Below, piece by piece: positions 27,935 to 38,368 of a stretch of DNA of 41,505 nucleotides. The notes below the pieces were generated by a model. That model was not told the origin of the DNA. It worked only from the letters and a program-made list of their open reading frames with translations, and made no database searches. Made by a program: the position numbers and the translations under genes. The DNA lies in NCBI GenBank assembly GCA_021604725.1, contig BQJN01000036.1, positions 1-41,505 on the forward strand, in the 5' to 3' direction. Source of the DNA: Lysobacteraceae bacterium (GTDB taxonomy: Bacteria > Pseudomonadota > Gammaproteobacteria > Xanthomonadales > BQJN01). Each line of letters opens with the position of its first letter. Position 1 is the first letter of the stretch.

Positions 27935-28051
27935 TAAGTAGCCTCCTTTAATGCCAGAGAAGATATGGGTCCAATACCCTGGACCCGCAGTGTCCGGCTC
28001 CGTGCGCCGAAATTCCTTTGCTCCTGCCACCACTTAGGGGCAGAGAACATC

Positions 28052-28741
28052 TTATTTTTTGGAAGTGACCAGTTTGGCTCTGAACCGGGCCCCATCGCGA
28101 GATAACAGCAGAACCGTGGATCCAGCGGGAAACGCTTCGTCCTCGTCTACAGGCTCGACCATGACATAGTGGGCCTGACCATACTCATCTCGCAGCCGAG
28201 CCTGTGCTGCAACACCATACCTTGCAGCACCGTGAACCAGCTGAGCTCGTTCGCCGATAAAGCTGGATGAGCTGACCGCCTCGGTTTCATCGCGCGGTAA
28301 TAGACGCGCCAGCAACTCCAAGGCTGGCTTGGAAACCGGCAAAGCGGCGAAAAGCGCAAACACCGAAGCAATCAGTGGATCTATTGGCGCGCCGTAATAC
28401 TTTTGAGTCAGTGATTGAATGGCCAGCCCAAGCAGACCGTAGACGGTAGTCAGGACGATGAGAATGACCAACGCCGGCACCTGGTCGAAACGCAGCCATG
28501 TCAAAAAAGAGGAGACTGGCGAAAAAGACGTTGTCGGACCGGTATCTACAGAAACCTCACCATCGACGTCGGCGTCGAGGTCAACGTCACCGAGTTCAAA
28601 ATCGGGAAGCAGATTGTCAACCATTCCCGACAGGGTCTGGCCGAGGAAAAGCGTAACGAGCTCTATGATCAGCAGCGCAGCCACAAGAGTGAGGGCAACG
28701 GCAAAGGGAAATGAATCAGGGTGCTGAAGTAGCTCGATCAA
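28052..28741 (-). CDS. yqiJ: YqiJ-like inner-membrane protein, flotillin partner
   Basis: NfeD-related proteins with an OB-fold domain accompany flotillins in bacteria. It has 229 residues. A membrane helix at the N-terminus (about 14-35) is followed by an acidic linker (DVDLDADVDGEVSVD), two further helices (about 85-145), and a C-terminal OB-fold (about 160-229, GERAQLVHGAARYGVAAQARL). The start is TTG at 28741 with AGGAAGG seven bases upstream; no ATG fits better. It lies 34 bp after obg on the same strand, so it could be read from the ribosomal-protein operon. Confidence 0.85.
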   Translation of the reverse strand: MIELLQHPDSFPFAVALTLVAALLIIELVTLFLGQTLSGMVDNLLPDFELGDVDLDADVDGEVSVDTGPTTSFSPVSSFLTWLRFDQVPALVILIVLTTVYGLLGLAIQSLTQKYYGAPIDPLIASVFALFAALPVSKPALELLARLLPRDETEAVSSSSFIGERAQLVHGAARYGVAAQARLRDEYGQAHYVMVEPVDEDEAFPAGSTVLLLSRDGARFRAKLVTSKK

Positions 28742-28775
28742 TCGCGTACCTTCCTTGTTGATATGTTCCCTTCAA

Positions 28776-29921
<1,146 letters not shown>

Positions 29922-30179
29922 TTAGGCAGTTTCCACCGAAACAAACTTGCGATTCTTCGGACCTTTGGTCACGAATTGCACTTTGCCGTCAGCTTTGGCG
30001 AACAAAGTATGGTCACGACCGCAACCTACGTTGTCACCAGCGTGAAACTTGGTTCCACGTTGACGAACAAGAATGTTTCCGGCGATGACGTCTTCACCAC
30101 CGTAGCGCTTCACTCCAAGGTACTTTGGATTTGAATCGCGTCCGTTGCGGGTACTACCGCCTGCTTTCTTATGAGCCAT
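29922..30179 (-). CDS. rpmA: 50S ribosomal protein L27
   Basis: Its N-terminus reaches the peptidyl-transferase centre of the ribosome. It has 85 residues: [47 protein letters not shown]. It starts directly at MAHKK with no cleaved N-terminal extension, as in proteobacteria and unlike Firmicutes. It lies 12 bp after rplU. Confidence 0.98.
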   Translation of the reverse strand: MAHKKAGGSTRNGRDSNPKYLGVKRYGGEDVIAGNILVRQRGTKFHAGDNVGCGRDHTLFAKADGKVQFVTKGPKNRKFVSVETA

Positions 30180-30191
30180 TGGTCTGCTCTC

Positions 30192-30506
30192 CTACTTGCC
30201 GCTGATGCCGGTAATTTCCAGCTCGGTGTAGTACTGGCGATGGCCCATCTGCTTACGATGGTGCTTACGGCGCCGGAACTTCACAATGCGGATTTTTTCG
30301 CCTCGCCCATGACTACGAACAGTGGCAGTCACTTTGCCACCTTCAATCAAGGGCGTCCCTACGGTCACATCTTCATCATCTGCGACCATCATAACCTGGT
30401 CGAATTCGACCGTTTGACCTTCTTCGGCCTCAAGCAATTCAACACGAATTACGTCGCCTGGAGCGACTCGATATTGCTTGCCACCTGTTGCAACTACTGC
30501 GTACAT
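30192..30506 (-). CDS. rplU: 50S ribosomal protein L21
   Basis: Large-subunit protein binding 23S rRNA with L20. It has 104 residues from [14 protein letters not shown] at 30506; the C-terminal part shows [22 protein letters not shown] longer in-frame start upstream would cover the 5' leader and is rejected. It has its own strong promoter about 50 bp upstream and leads the rplU-rpmA-obg unit. Confidence 0.98.
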   Translation of the reverse strand: MYAVVATGGKQYRVAPGDVIRVELLEAEEGQTVEFDQVMMVADDEDVTVGTPLIEGGKVTATVRSHGRGEKIRIVKFRRRKHHRKQMGHRQYYTELEITGISGK

Positions 30507-30554
30507 TTTCCCGTCTCCGATCGAATCGGTATTTGCGTCACACAAAGAGCGGGA

Positions 30555-30583
30555 ATTCTACAGGCTTCTCCTGGATCAGGCAA
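30555..30583 (-). promoter_or_regulatory. Sigma70 promoter of rplU-rpmA-obg
   Basis: On the minus strand, TTGCCT (30583-30578), 17 bp, then TAGAAT (30560-30555). Transcription should start near 30548, leaving about 42 bases of leader. This is the best promoter match noted in the window and fits a strongly expressed ribosomal operon. Confidence 0.7.
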
Positions 30584-30764
30584 GACCTTGATGGCGATAA
30601 GAATTCCAGCGAACGAACAGCGCCAGTTTACGATACTCCGCTGCAAGCACTGCACGTATAAAGATCGGCTGCCGGACCTATAGTGTCGACCGGCCCAACC
30701 AAGAATGAAGCGCCTGACCAGGCATCGCCCTCGAACATTGCCCAACACAAACCAATTGATAGAC

Positions 30765-31745
30765 TCAAGGCAGCGAATCGAGAACGACACCAAGCTCTTC
30801 AGGTAGAGGTGCGTGAGCGATCACCTGCCCTCCAGGACCTTCAAAGCCCATCGAGCTGCAGTGCAGAAAGAGCCGCCGCAATCCGAGGTCACGAAATAGT
30901 TTGACCTCTGCTTTGTCCCCATAGCGGTCATCCCCTGCCAGCGCTGAGCTGGTCGCTTTGGCGTGGACGCGAATTTGGTGCATACGACCCGTTTCTATTG
31001 TCACTTCTACCAACGTTGCGTTGCTAAAGTGCTCAAGGACTTTGAAGTGGCTTACGGCGCCTTGCCCAGCATTATCAACTGTCACTTGCGGCTGGTTGCC
31101 CTTGCCACTGCCTTTGAGCAAAGGCAGGTCGGCTGTCCACGCAGATCGGGACTCGGCATTGCACAACAGCGCCAGGTACTTTTTTTCGACCTTGTTGTCC
31201 CGCAAGGCATCATGGAATGACTTCAAGCCCTGACGAGATCGGCAAAGTATGCTGACCCCGCTGGTTGCCCGATCGAGCCGATGCGCCAATTCCAACGTCG
31301 CTTCTCCTCGTGCCTGGCGCATCACCTCAATCAAACCCCAATCCAAGCCGGAGCCAGAATGGGCAGCCCAGCCGGACGGCTTGTCAACGATCAAAAAGTC
31401 CGAATCCTCGTACAAACCAATTGTGCCAGCGATTTCAAGAACCGGCTTCGGTACCTCACCGGGTTGGCGTTGCTCCTGGATCAGCATAGGCAGGCGAATT
31501 TCCTCGCCGCCCTGCAGTCGATCTGCAGGCTTTGAGCGTTTCCCATTGACTCGAATTGCGCCCTTGCGCAGCAACCTGTAGATCAACGACTTCGGAACGG
31601 CGAGTTGCGATAAAAGGAAATTGTCTAGCCTTTGACCCTCGCGATCGGCCGGCACTTGCAGTCGTCGCGGCCCACTTTCGGATGCCTTTGGGCTCGACTT
31701 GGGCTCGCGTATGAGCGAATTGTCAACCTTTCTACCGTCTTTCAT
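30765..31745 (-). CDS. rluC: Ribosomal large subunit pseudouridine synthase C (RluC/RluD family)
   Basis: Makes pseudouridines in 23S rRNA (positions 955, 2504 and 2580 in E. coli). It has 326 residues from the ATG at 31745. An N-terminal S4 RNA-binding domain (about 25-90, RLDNFLLSQ...RKGAIRVNGKRSKP) is followed by the catalytic domain with HRLDRATSGV (catalytic Asp) and ETGRMHQIRVHA. RluC rather than RluD is chosen because it is divergent from rne, as in many gammaproteobacteria. Upstream in-frame starts (to 31805) exist; the ribosome sites are weak for all. Confidence 0.92.
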   Translation of the reverse strand: MKDGRKVDNSLIREPKSSPKASESGPRRLQVPADREGQRLDNFLLSQLAVPKSLIYRLLRKGAIRVNGKRSKPADRLQGGEEIRLPMLIQEQRQPGEVPKPVLEIAGTIGLYEDSDFLIVDKPSGWAAHSGSGLDWGLIEVMRQARGEATLELAHRLDRATSGVSILCRSRQGLKSFHDALRDNKVEKKYLALLCNAESRSAWTADLPLLKGSGKGNQPQVTVDNAGQGAVSHFKVLEHFSNATLVEVTIETGRMHQIRVHAKATSSALAGDDRYGDKAEVKLFRDLGLRRLFLHCSSMGFEGPGGQVIAHAPLPEELGVVLDSLP

Positions 31746-32072
31746 TGCAACATCTGTTCCATGGTTGATACTATTGTGCGTTGGCGAGGTGTATTCATCA
31801 TACATTTTTGAATTGACTCGCTACCGGGTAGCTCCGTCTAGGAGTCATAAAGAATCCATTCAACAGACTACCCAACGTCGCCTCATCCTGTTCGCGCGTC
31901 GAAATGACGAGCGGGCCGGCAGTCTACCCAAAGCGGTGGGCTGCGAGAAGTCATGATGGACTTAGGTCCAGATGAACAACGGCAGCCAAATGGCTGTGAA
32001 TGAACATACTTAAAAGCGCTCCCGCTTGGTCCAATGCCACGGTCGAGCGCTGTTAAGAAAAAGGATTGTTGC
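31746..32072. other. rluC/rne divergent region with folded rne leader
   Basis: A 327-bp gap without a gene. Near rne it holds hairpins CAGCC-AAAT-GGCTG (31983-31996) and AGCGCTC/GAGCGCT (32015-32021 with 32045-32051). In E. coli the rne leader hairpins are bound and cut by RNase E to control its own amount; these could serve the same purpose. A TTGACT at about 31814 has no convincing -10 partner. AAGGA precedes the rne ATG by seven bases. Confidence 0.5.
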
Positions 32073-34892
32073 ATGAAGAGAATGCTGATTAACGCAACTC
32101 AGCCTGAAGAGTTGCGCGTGGCCATTGTTGATGGTCAAAAACTCTGTGACCTTGATATCGAGGTCCCCTCTCGGGAACAGAAGAAAGCCAACGTCTACAA
32201 GGGCAAAATCACCCGTGTAGAACCGAGCCTGGAAGCGGCCTTCGTTGACTACGGCGCAGAGCGTCATGGCTTTTTGCCGATGAAGGAAATCGCGCGAAGC
32301 TGCTACCACCCCGATAGTGGCAAGGTTGATGGCCGCCCGCATATCAAGGATGTATTGCGTGAGGGTCAGGAAATCGTCGTGCAAGTGGAAAAGGAAGAGC
32401 GAGGCAACAAGGGTGCTGCGCTAACCACCTATATTTCCCTGGCCGGTCGCTACCTGGTACTGATGCCAAATAACCCACGTGCCGGTGGCGTATCACGGCG
32501 CATTGAGGGCGAAGAACGCGAAGCCATCAAGCAAGCTTTGGCAGCGGTCGAAGTACCCAAGGGCATGGGTTTGATCGTGCGCACTGCTGGCCTGGGCCGC
32601 GAAGCCGAAGAGTTGCAGTGGGATCTGGACTACCTGAGCCAGCTTTGGCAGGCAATCGAATCTGCGGCCACCTCGAAAAAGGCCCCTTTCCTTATTTATC
32701 AGGAAAGCAATCTGATCATCCGTGCGTTGCGAGATTACCTTCGCAATGACATTGGTGAGATCCTCATCGATGACGTCAAGACATACGACGATGCACGCGA
32801 GTTCATGCAGCAAATCATGCCGCACAACCTTCGCAAGCTGAAGCACTATGACGACTCTACGCCGCTGTTTTCTCGCTACCAGATCGAAAGTCAAATCGCC
32901 TCCGCCTACGCAAGAACCGTACAATTGCCTTCAGGTGGGTCCGTAGTCTTCGATCACACCGAAGCACTTTTGTCGATTGACATCAACTCGGCTCGCGCCA
33001 CCAAAGGCGCTGACATCGAGGAAACCGCGCTCAACACCAACCTCGAAGCGGCCGAAGAAATCGCCAGGCAGCTGCGGGTGCGTGACTTGGGTGGTTTGAT
33101 TGTTGTCGACTACATCGACATGTCCAGCAACAAGAATCAACGTGAAGTCGAAGAGCGTATGCGACGCTCGCTGAAACAGGACCGAGCACGCGTGCAGGTC
33201 GGCCGCATCTCCAGGTTCGGACTGCTGGAAATGTCCCGACAACGTCTGCGCCCGTCACTTGGTGAGTCCAGCAACGAAATCTGCCCGCGATGCAACGGCA
33301 ACGGTACTATCCGGGATGTCGAGTCATTGGCCTTGTCGATGTTGCGACTGATTGAAGAAGAGGTGATGAAAGAGCAGTCGGGGCAAGTTCTTGCGCAGGC
33401 GCCAAGTGAAGTTTGCAACTTCCTGCTGAACGAAAAACGCCACGTCGTCGCTGGCATCGAGCAGCGTCACCGGGTACCGGTGATGGTGATTGCCAACCCC
33501 CACTGGGAGACACCAAAATTCGCTATTGAGCGTGTGCGGCGTGCCGACCTAACCGTAGATGCACCGCCCAGCTACGAACGAATCACCGCAGCTGAGCCCG
33601 TTGCCGTCGTCGAGACAGCGACCAGCACTCGACCGCCAGCGGCAGCGCCAGCGGTTCCGTCTATCGTACCATCGCAGCCGGCCCCGAGGCCGGTCAAACC
33701 AACCAAGTCGGCCATCACGCGACTTTGGGAATGGTTATTTGGTAACGAAGAAGAAAAGTCCGCCAAAAAGGCAAGCAAAAAGCGCGCTAGCGAGGTTAAA
33801 ACCCGGGCCAAGCGACAAGCCACCAAGCGCTCCGATAATAGAAAGCCTTCGCAAAGAGGCGGGCGCAAGCAGACAAACAACCGCTCGCGCAACAATCGCG
33901 GCCCGAAAAAGCCTCAAGTCGACAAGGCGAAAAAAGTCAACCAAGACACCAAACAAGAGCAGCCAAACAAAGGGCCTTCATCCGAAACATCGGAAAGCAA
34001 GCCTTCGAAGCCGCGCCGTCGGGGCCGACGTGGTGGGCGACGAAACCGTCGTGGTCCGGCGCAGGATCAAGCCCGCAACGACAGCAAGGAGGCGCGCAAT
34101 GTAACGCGTCCTGCCGGTGACCCAAGCCCTGGCAGCGCAAACGATGCCAAACAGGCTCCGACCAGACCTGCGGAAAAGCCCGCACAGCACGACGGTGCCG
34201 CTGACGCTGATCGGCCGCCGCAGCGAACTCGACGTCGCCCAGCAAGTAAAAAGCCAGTTGACAGCAAACAGCGATCGAACGATCAAACACAAACCAAAGG
34301 CCCGGAAACGCCGCCCCAAAAAGACGCGCAACAAAGCAGCAGCGTGAAGCCGGAAGTCAGGAAACAACCAGAAACAAAGACTGAGCAGCCGAAACCTGCG
34401 GATTCATCCAAGCCCGAGAAGCCGAAGGCCGAGACGCCCAAACCCGAGAAGCCGAAAGCTGAGCCGTCCAAGCCTGAGAAGCCGAAGGCCGAGCAGTCCA
34501 AGCAGCCAAAGACGGAACAGCCGAAAGCGGAACAGCCGGAGAAAAGCACAGCGGCCAAAGCAAGCGCCAAAGCGCCGGCGGAGCCGAAGTTGCAAAAGGT
34601 TCAGACCAAGGCCATGCCAAAGCCACCGCCTGCTGCCGACAGCAAACCGGAGAAGCCGCAAAAAGCGGCACCCAAGCCGGCGGCAAAAAGTAGCTCCGCG
34701 CCCGCAGCGGTAAAGCGAGAGCAGCCGAAGCTAATCAAAGTGGAAACGGTTCGCCCAAACAAGCCAGCGGCTGCCAATGACGCTACTCCGTCAGCAACGC
34801 CAAGCAAACAGGTCAAACCTGCCGACAAGCCTGGCTCCGCTAAAGAGAAGAAAACCGAGAAGCCTGCACCGGCAGAAACCGGGTCAGACTGA
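32073..34892 (+). CDS. rne: Ribonuclease E
   Basis: Single-strand endoribonuclease and degradosome scaffold, bound to the inner membrane. It has 939 residues from [19 protein letters not shown] at 32073. The catalytic half (about 1-500) has the S1 domain (about 35-120), the DNase-I-like site with [21 protein letters not shown], and the zinc link CPRCNGNG. After it, an amphipathic segment [17 protein letters not shown] (about 544-560) is the likely membrane anchor. An Arg-rich RNA-binding patch ([17 protein letters not shown], about 645-665) and a disordered Lys/Pro/Glu tail follow, including three 10-residue repeats KPEKPKAE.. at 780-809. The tail is where partner-binding sites would be; none is recognisable. 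Confidence 0.95.
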   Translation: MKRMLINATQPEELRVAIVDGQKLCDLDIEVPSREQKKANVYKGKITRVEPSLEAAFVDYGAERHGFLPMKEIARSCYHPDSGKVDGRPHIKDVLREGQEIVVQVEKEERGNKGAALTTYISLAGRYLVLMPNNPRAGGVSRRIEGEEREAIKQALAAVEVPKGMGLIVRTAGLGREAEELQWDLDYLSQLWQAIESAATSKKAPFLIYQESNLIIRALRDYLRNDIGEILIDDVKTYDDAREFMQQIMPHNLRKLKHYDDSTPLFSRYQIESQIASAYARTVQLPSGGSVVFDHTEALLSIDINSARATKGADIEETALNTNLEAAEEIARQLRVRDLGGLIVVDYIDMSSNKNQREVEERMRRSLKQDRARVQVGRISRFGLLEMSRQRLRPSLGESSNEICPRCNGNGTIRDVESLALSMLRLIEEEVMKEQSGQVLAQAPSEVCNFLLNEKRHVVAGIEQRHRVPVMVIANPHWETPKFAIERVRRADLTVDAPPSYERITAAEPVAVVETATSTRPPAAAPAVPSIVPSQPAPRPVKPTKSAITRLWEWLFGNEEEKSAKKASKKRASEVKTRAKRQATKRSDNRKPSQRGGRKQTNNRSRNNRGPKKPQVDKAKKVNQDTKQEQPNKGPSSETSESKPSKPRRRGRRGGRRNRRGPAQDQARNDSKEARNVTRPAGDPSPGSANDAKQAPTRPAEKPAQHDGAADADRPPQRTRRRPASKKPVDSKQRSNDQTQTKGPETPPQKDAQQSSSVKPEVRKQPETKTEQPKPADSSKPEKPKAETPKPEKPKAEPSKPEKPKAEQSKQPKTEQPKAEQPEKSTAAKASAKAPAEPKLQKVQTKAMPKPPPAADSKPEKPQKAAPKPAAKSSSAPAAVKREQPKLIKVETVRPNKPAAANDATPSATPSKQVKPADKPGSAKEKKTEKPAPAETGSD
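34410..34499 (+). repeat. 30-bp tandem repeat (three units) in the RNase E tail
   Basis: Three in-frame 30-bp units encode [20 protein letters not shown] and [10 protein letters not shown]. Unit number could vary between strains by slippage without frameshift. Confidence 0.85.
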
Positions 34893-34902
34893 GTTTACGA
34901 AC

Positions 34903-34928
34903 GGGCCGCCGACCAATGACGGCGGCCC
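34903..34928 (+). terminator. GC-rich hairpin after rne
   Basis: GGGCCGCCG (34903-34911) pairs perfectly with CGGCGGCCC (34920-34928) around an 8-base loop, 11 bp after the rne stop. There is no T-run, so it may stabilise the 3' end or block read-through rather than act as a classical terminator. Confidence 0.5.
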
Positions 34929-35067
34929 TTACCGAAGCTCGGATTAACTCGAATAGGGCTCGATCCTACAGCCCTTTGCCGTCTACTCGCTCCTACCCCC
35001 CCGCCTTACCCTAGGCCAAGCCCCTGCGGCAACGCTGAAGCCACAACTGAAGCGTGCGCCCTGCTTG

Positions 35068-38000
35068 TTAAGACTTGCCTGCCTGGAATCTGGTGGTATA
35101 GCGCTGCTGCAGCTCCTTGGCCTCGATGCTGACCGCACCATCACTGGGTAGCGGATGAACTGTCTCACCGTCACGCGTGTACAGATCCATGTCTTTGGCC
35201 CATCCACGAAACTCAAGCACCAACTCTCTGCGCCACCCCGCCGGCAATTGAGCCGTCGCTGATACAGGAAACTCCAGGTGAACCTCATCACCAGGCCCGA
35301 TGATTGCAGTTGCATTGTCTCTTTCGTGCAGCAGCGCCAGGGCATCTCCGAGGGCGGTATATGCCCCCTGCGGATAGCGTGTATCCCAGAATGTCGCGCG
35401 TTGATCGTAATCATAATGCGGGCGTTTCAAGTCGAAATTGCTGCGTTGGGCGAAACCAACCCTGTTGACCTGCGCCTTGCTCAGACTCACCGTTGAATGC
35501 CGCATCTGTTCTGGAGCACCTTGCGCATATAGCACCGAAACCTGATCGAGGTACACCTGCTGATTGGTCGTCAACCGAAACATCCGCTTGCCATGTGCTG
35601 TCTTCGGCAATGGAACTACCGCAGCACGAGGCATTCCGGCAGGGTAGCCGAAATTTTCCAACAACAGTTGCCATTGCCCAGCCGCATCCTGGCCGTATAA
35701 GGACAGGGAGCGAGCTGACAGCCCGGCTTGCCATGCAGCGAAGCTGGTCTGCGAATACCCGTACTCAACCCACCCATCGAACCGCAGGTAGGCCTTCCCC
35801 ACCCCAACATCAACCGGTTCAGCCAACTCAAAATCGATCGTTGCCATTTTTTCCAGCAGGCCTGCGAAACGAGGGTCATCAGGACCGGGGTCAACAGCAC
35901 GCCCATCGACCTTGATCATTTCGGCCAAGGCGGTGTTTCCGTTGACCGAGGCTCCTATCGGCACTGTTTGTTGCTGATAAAACAACGGTTGACCGGTTGG
36001 CAGTGGTGAGGCCGTACCCATTCGCTCGTCCATGACCATACGCCACCCCGGCGGCAAGTCGAACACATGCAATTGAACTTGATCAACATACGCCACCTCC
36101 TCCATGGGTTCGGCAAGCTTGAACTGATAATGCCCTAGACGCGGCTGGCTCAAGCCATGCGGCAACTGAAAATACTCCCATGGTCGCGGCTCGGCGTATT
36201 GCCCCGGACCAACAGCAAAACCAATACCACCGACACCAAGCACGTCACTGACGAATCGATATTTTGTGCCATCCCATGCAAACAATACGGGACAACTGGC
36301 CAGCTGGCGTTGCGTTTCGGTGACAACGGAGACCTTTCCGGCGGGAATATCCAGCTCGGTTTGGTACACGCCGTCACTCCAGTCGACCGCAACGAAATCA
36401 GCGGACTGATTCCCGGCAAGGCCGACACTCAGTGGCAGCTGCGACTGACCGGGCCCCGGGTTGAGCCGGTACATCTCGGCCACAGTCCAGCGACCGCCAT
36501 TGCGCACTGCCACTCTCGTTCCGTACCCTGAGGCGTTGGAGCGCATGCCCTGCCCGGTGTCTTCGAGCCCGGTCAATGCAATGGCTACCGCAGGACCGCG
36601 TCCTGTTCCTGTGGTCTGGCCGATCAACTGATTCTCAGCCGAAATGCCTATCACCGTGATGCTGCCGTCGTGATTGACCAGGTACGTCGCCATCGAATGC
36701 GGTCCCTCAGCGATCAAGGTGGCAGCTTCGTCCACTTTTGCCACACGCCAACCATTTTCGGCCGAAACCAGGATCTCCTGCGCACCGTCTCCGTCCAGAT
36801 CGACCAGACCGAGCCCCGTGACGTCACCCAGTTCAGCTAGCGACAGTCCAAGCTCTCGTGGCGAATGCCATGCCCCGTCAGAACCAATTGAAAGTCCTGT
36901 CAGCTTGCCTTGTTCAGTGATACCAATGATGTCAAATTGACCATCGGCATCCAAGTCAATGGGAGTAACCATGGCAAATCGCCAGTCCCCGACAAGGCCG
37001 GCGTCGCGGTATTGCCACAGACGATCATTGATCAACACACGCAAGCTGCCGTCTTGTTGCAGCAAGACCAAATCGGTATCGCGATCACCGTCGATATCGG
37101 AGGCCGCCACGGCTTTCACAGGTGCTGCAATGGCCGGCAGGTAATCGGCAGCCAATTTTCGAAACGAACCATCTCGATCGTTGTTGAACAATTCGATTTG
37201 GCCTTCGAGATCGACCGTCAGCAAATCGAGATCACCATCATGGTCGGCGTCAAGCCACATGGCATCGGCGCTGCCGATCACACCATCTGGCAATTGAGCC
37301 GTTTGCTCAGACCATCCCAAATCAGTCGCTTGCCATAGTTGGTGCTGATCAGCATTGGCCAAATAGACGTCGGTCGCCCCATCATTGTCGAAATCGCCCC
37401 AGGCAGCTATGTCAAATGGTGCAAACGGAACAGTGTCCTCAACCCATTGCGAATCAGACTCTCGCCATAGCCTTGCCGACTGCCCGCCGACCAGGAGCAT
37501 TCGATCGCCACCGGGGTAGTTGGCATAGGCACTGGTGATGGAAGATACGGTGCCCAATTGTCCAGGCAACAACGGCTGTTCGGTGACCAGCAGCGGGCCC
37601 GCTGCCTGGAAAGTTCGCGGCTCGGTTGGCTGCGCGGCGACTCTAGCCGTAGCCCTTGGCCCCATCTTCGTGTACTTGATCTCCGCCAACCGTGCTCTGG
37701 GGTTGTTGTCGAGCCTCTGGTAACTGTCAAGCATGGCAGTAGCCTGCTCTCGATCACCCAAGCGCTGGTATGCCTGAAACGCACCGTAGTAGGCACTGCG
37801 CAAGTATGGGTCCAGGTCAATCGCCGACTGATAGAGGGCCAGCGCACCCGCCGCATCTCCCTGCTGTACCTTGCACTGAGCCAGAAAGTAAGCCGCATAG
37901 GCGTCCTTGGGATCACCGGTACGGACGGTTTCAAAGTGTTCGACAGCGGTCGCACAGTCGCCGCGATTGAACGACAACAAGGCAATCACATAGTGTGCGT

Positions 38001-38292
38001 CAAGATGGTCAGCTTTCTCGGCCACGACCGCCCTGGCGAGCGCGAGCGCACGATCCTCATCCCCTTCCAACTGTCTGTTCAGCGTTGCAATGGCCAGGTT
38101 TACGCGCGCCAGCACCCAATCGGGTTCGCTCTCAACCAGAGCCTCGAATACCTCAGCTGCACCCTTGTAGTCGAACTGTCCCATCAGAGCGACGCCACGG
38201 TCGTTGTCTTGGATCGACTGTTGACTGCGTGTCTGTGGCTGGCAAGCAACCAAAGCGAGACTCAACAAGCCAGCGAACAAGCGTAATGACAT
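35068..38292 (-). CDS. Lipoprotein with TPR, FG-GAP/VCBS and ASPIC/UnbV-like domains
   Basis: Large surface or periplasmic protein of unknown role. It has 1074 residues from MSLRLFAG at 38292, where GAGG is six bases upstream; an ATG four codons earlier lacks a site. A lipobox (LSLALVAC) gives a lipidated N-terminus. Residues about 30-210 hold four or so TPR repeats. About 255-540 carry FG-GAP/VCBS propeller blades with calcium-type loops (DFDNDGATD, DADHDGDLD, DIDGDRDTD, DLDADGQFD, DLDGDGAQE). About 585-655 match the ASPIC/UnbV pattern (GYGTRVAVRNGG ... FVAVDWSDG). The last 400 residues (from CPVLFAWDGTKYRFVSDVLG) form a domain I do not recognise. It stands alone, 76 bp upstream of no co-directional partner other than the nitrilase gene. 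Confidence 0.85.
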   Translation of the reverse strand: MSLRLFAGLLSLALVACQPQTRSQQSIQDNDRGVALMGQFDYKGAAEVFEALVESEPDWVLARVNLAIATLNRQLEGDEDRALALARAVVAEKADHLDAHYVIALLSFNRGDCATAVEHFETVRTGDPKDAYAAYFLAQCKVQQGDAAGALALYQSAIDLDPYLRSAYYGAFQAYQRLGDREQATAMLDSYQRLDNNPRARLAEIKYTKMGPRATARVAAQPTEPRTFQAAGPLLVTEQPLLPGQLGTVSSITSAYANYPGGDRMLLVGGQSARLWRESDSQWVEDTVPFAPFDIAAWGDFDNDGATDVYLANADQHQLWQATDLGWSEQTAQLPDGVIGSADAMWLDADHDGDLDLLTVDLEGQIELFNNDRDGSFRKLAADYLPAIAAPVKAVAASDIDGDRDTDLVLLQQDGSLRVLINDRLWQYRDAGLVGDWRFAMVTPIDLDADGQFDIIGITEQGKLTGLSIGSDGAWHSPRELGLSLAELGDVTGLGLVDLDGDGAQEILVSAENGWRVAKVDEAATLIAEGPHSMATYLVNHDGSITVIGISAENQLIGQTTGTGRGPAVAIALTGLEDTGQGMRSNASGYGTRVAVRNGGRWTVAEMYRLNPGPGQSQLPLSVGLAGNQSADFVAVDWSDGVYQTELDIPAGKVSVVTETQRQLASCPVLFAWDGTKYRFVSDVLGVGGIGFAVGPGQYAEPRPWEYFQLPHGLSQPRLGHYQFKLAEPMEEVAYVDQVQLHVFDLPPGWRMVMDERMGTASPLPTGQPLFYQQQTVPIGASVNGNTALAEMIKVDGRAVDPGPDDPRFAGLLEKMATIDFELAEPVDVGVGKAYLRFDGWVEYGYSQTSFAAWQAGLSARSLSLYGQDAAGQWQLLLENFGYPAGMPRAAVVPLPKTAHGKRMFRLTTNQQVYLDQVSVLYAQGAPEQMRHSTVSLSKAQVNRVGFAQRSNFDLKRPHYDYDQRATFWDTRYPQGAYTALGDALALLHERDNATAIIGPGDEVHLEFPVSATAQLPAGWRRELVLEFRGWAKDMDLYTRDGETVHPLPSDGAVSIEAKELQQRYTTRFQAGKS

Positions 38293-38368
38293 TGATAACC
38301 TCAAACTAATAGCAATCGCGAAAGACGGCGAGCAGTCTACCGCGTGATAATGATCCTGAATAGCTGGC

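Noticed and set aside
33559-34828. Long open frames on both strands over the rne tail
   Set aside because: Biased Lys/Pro/Glu codons keep other frames open; they show only low-complexity Leu/Ala/Gly/Arg translations.
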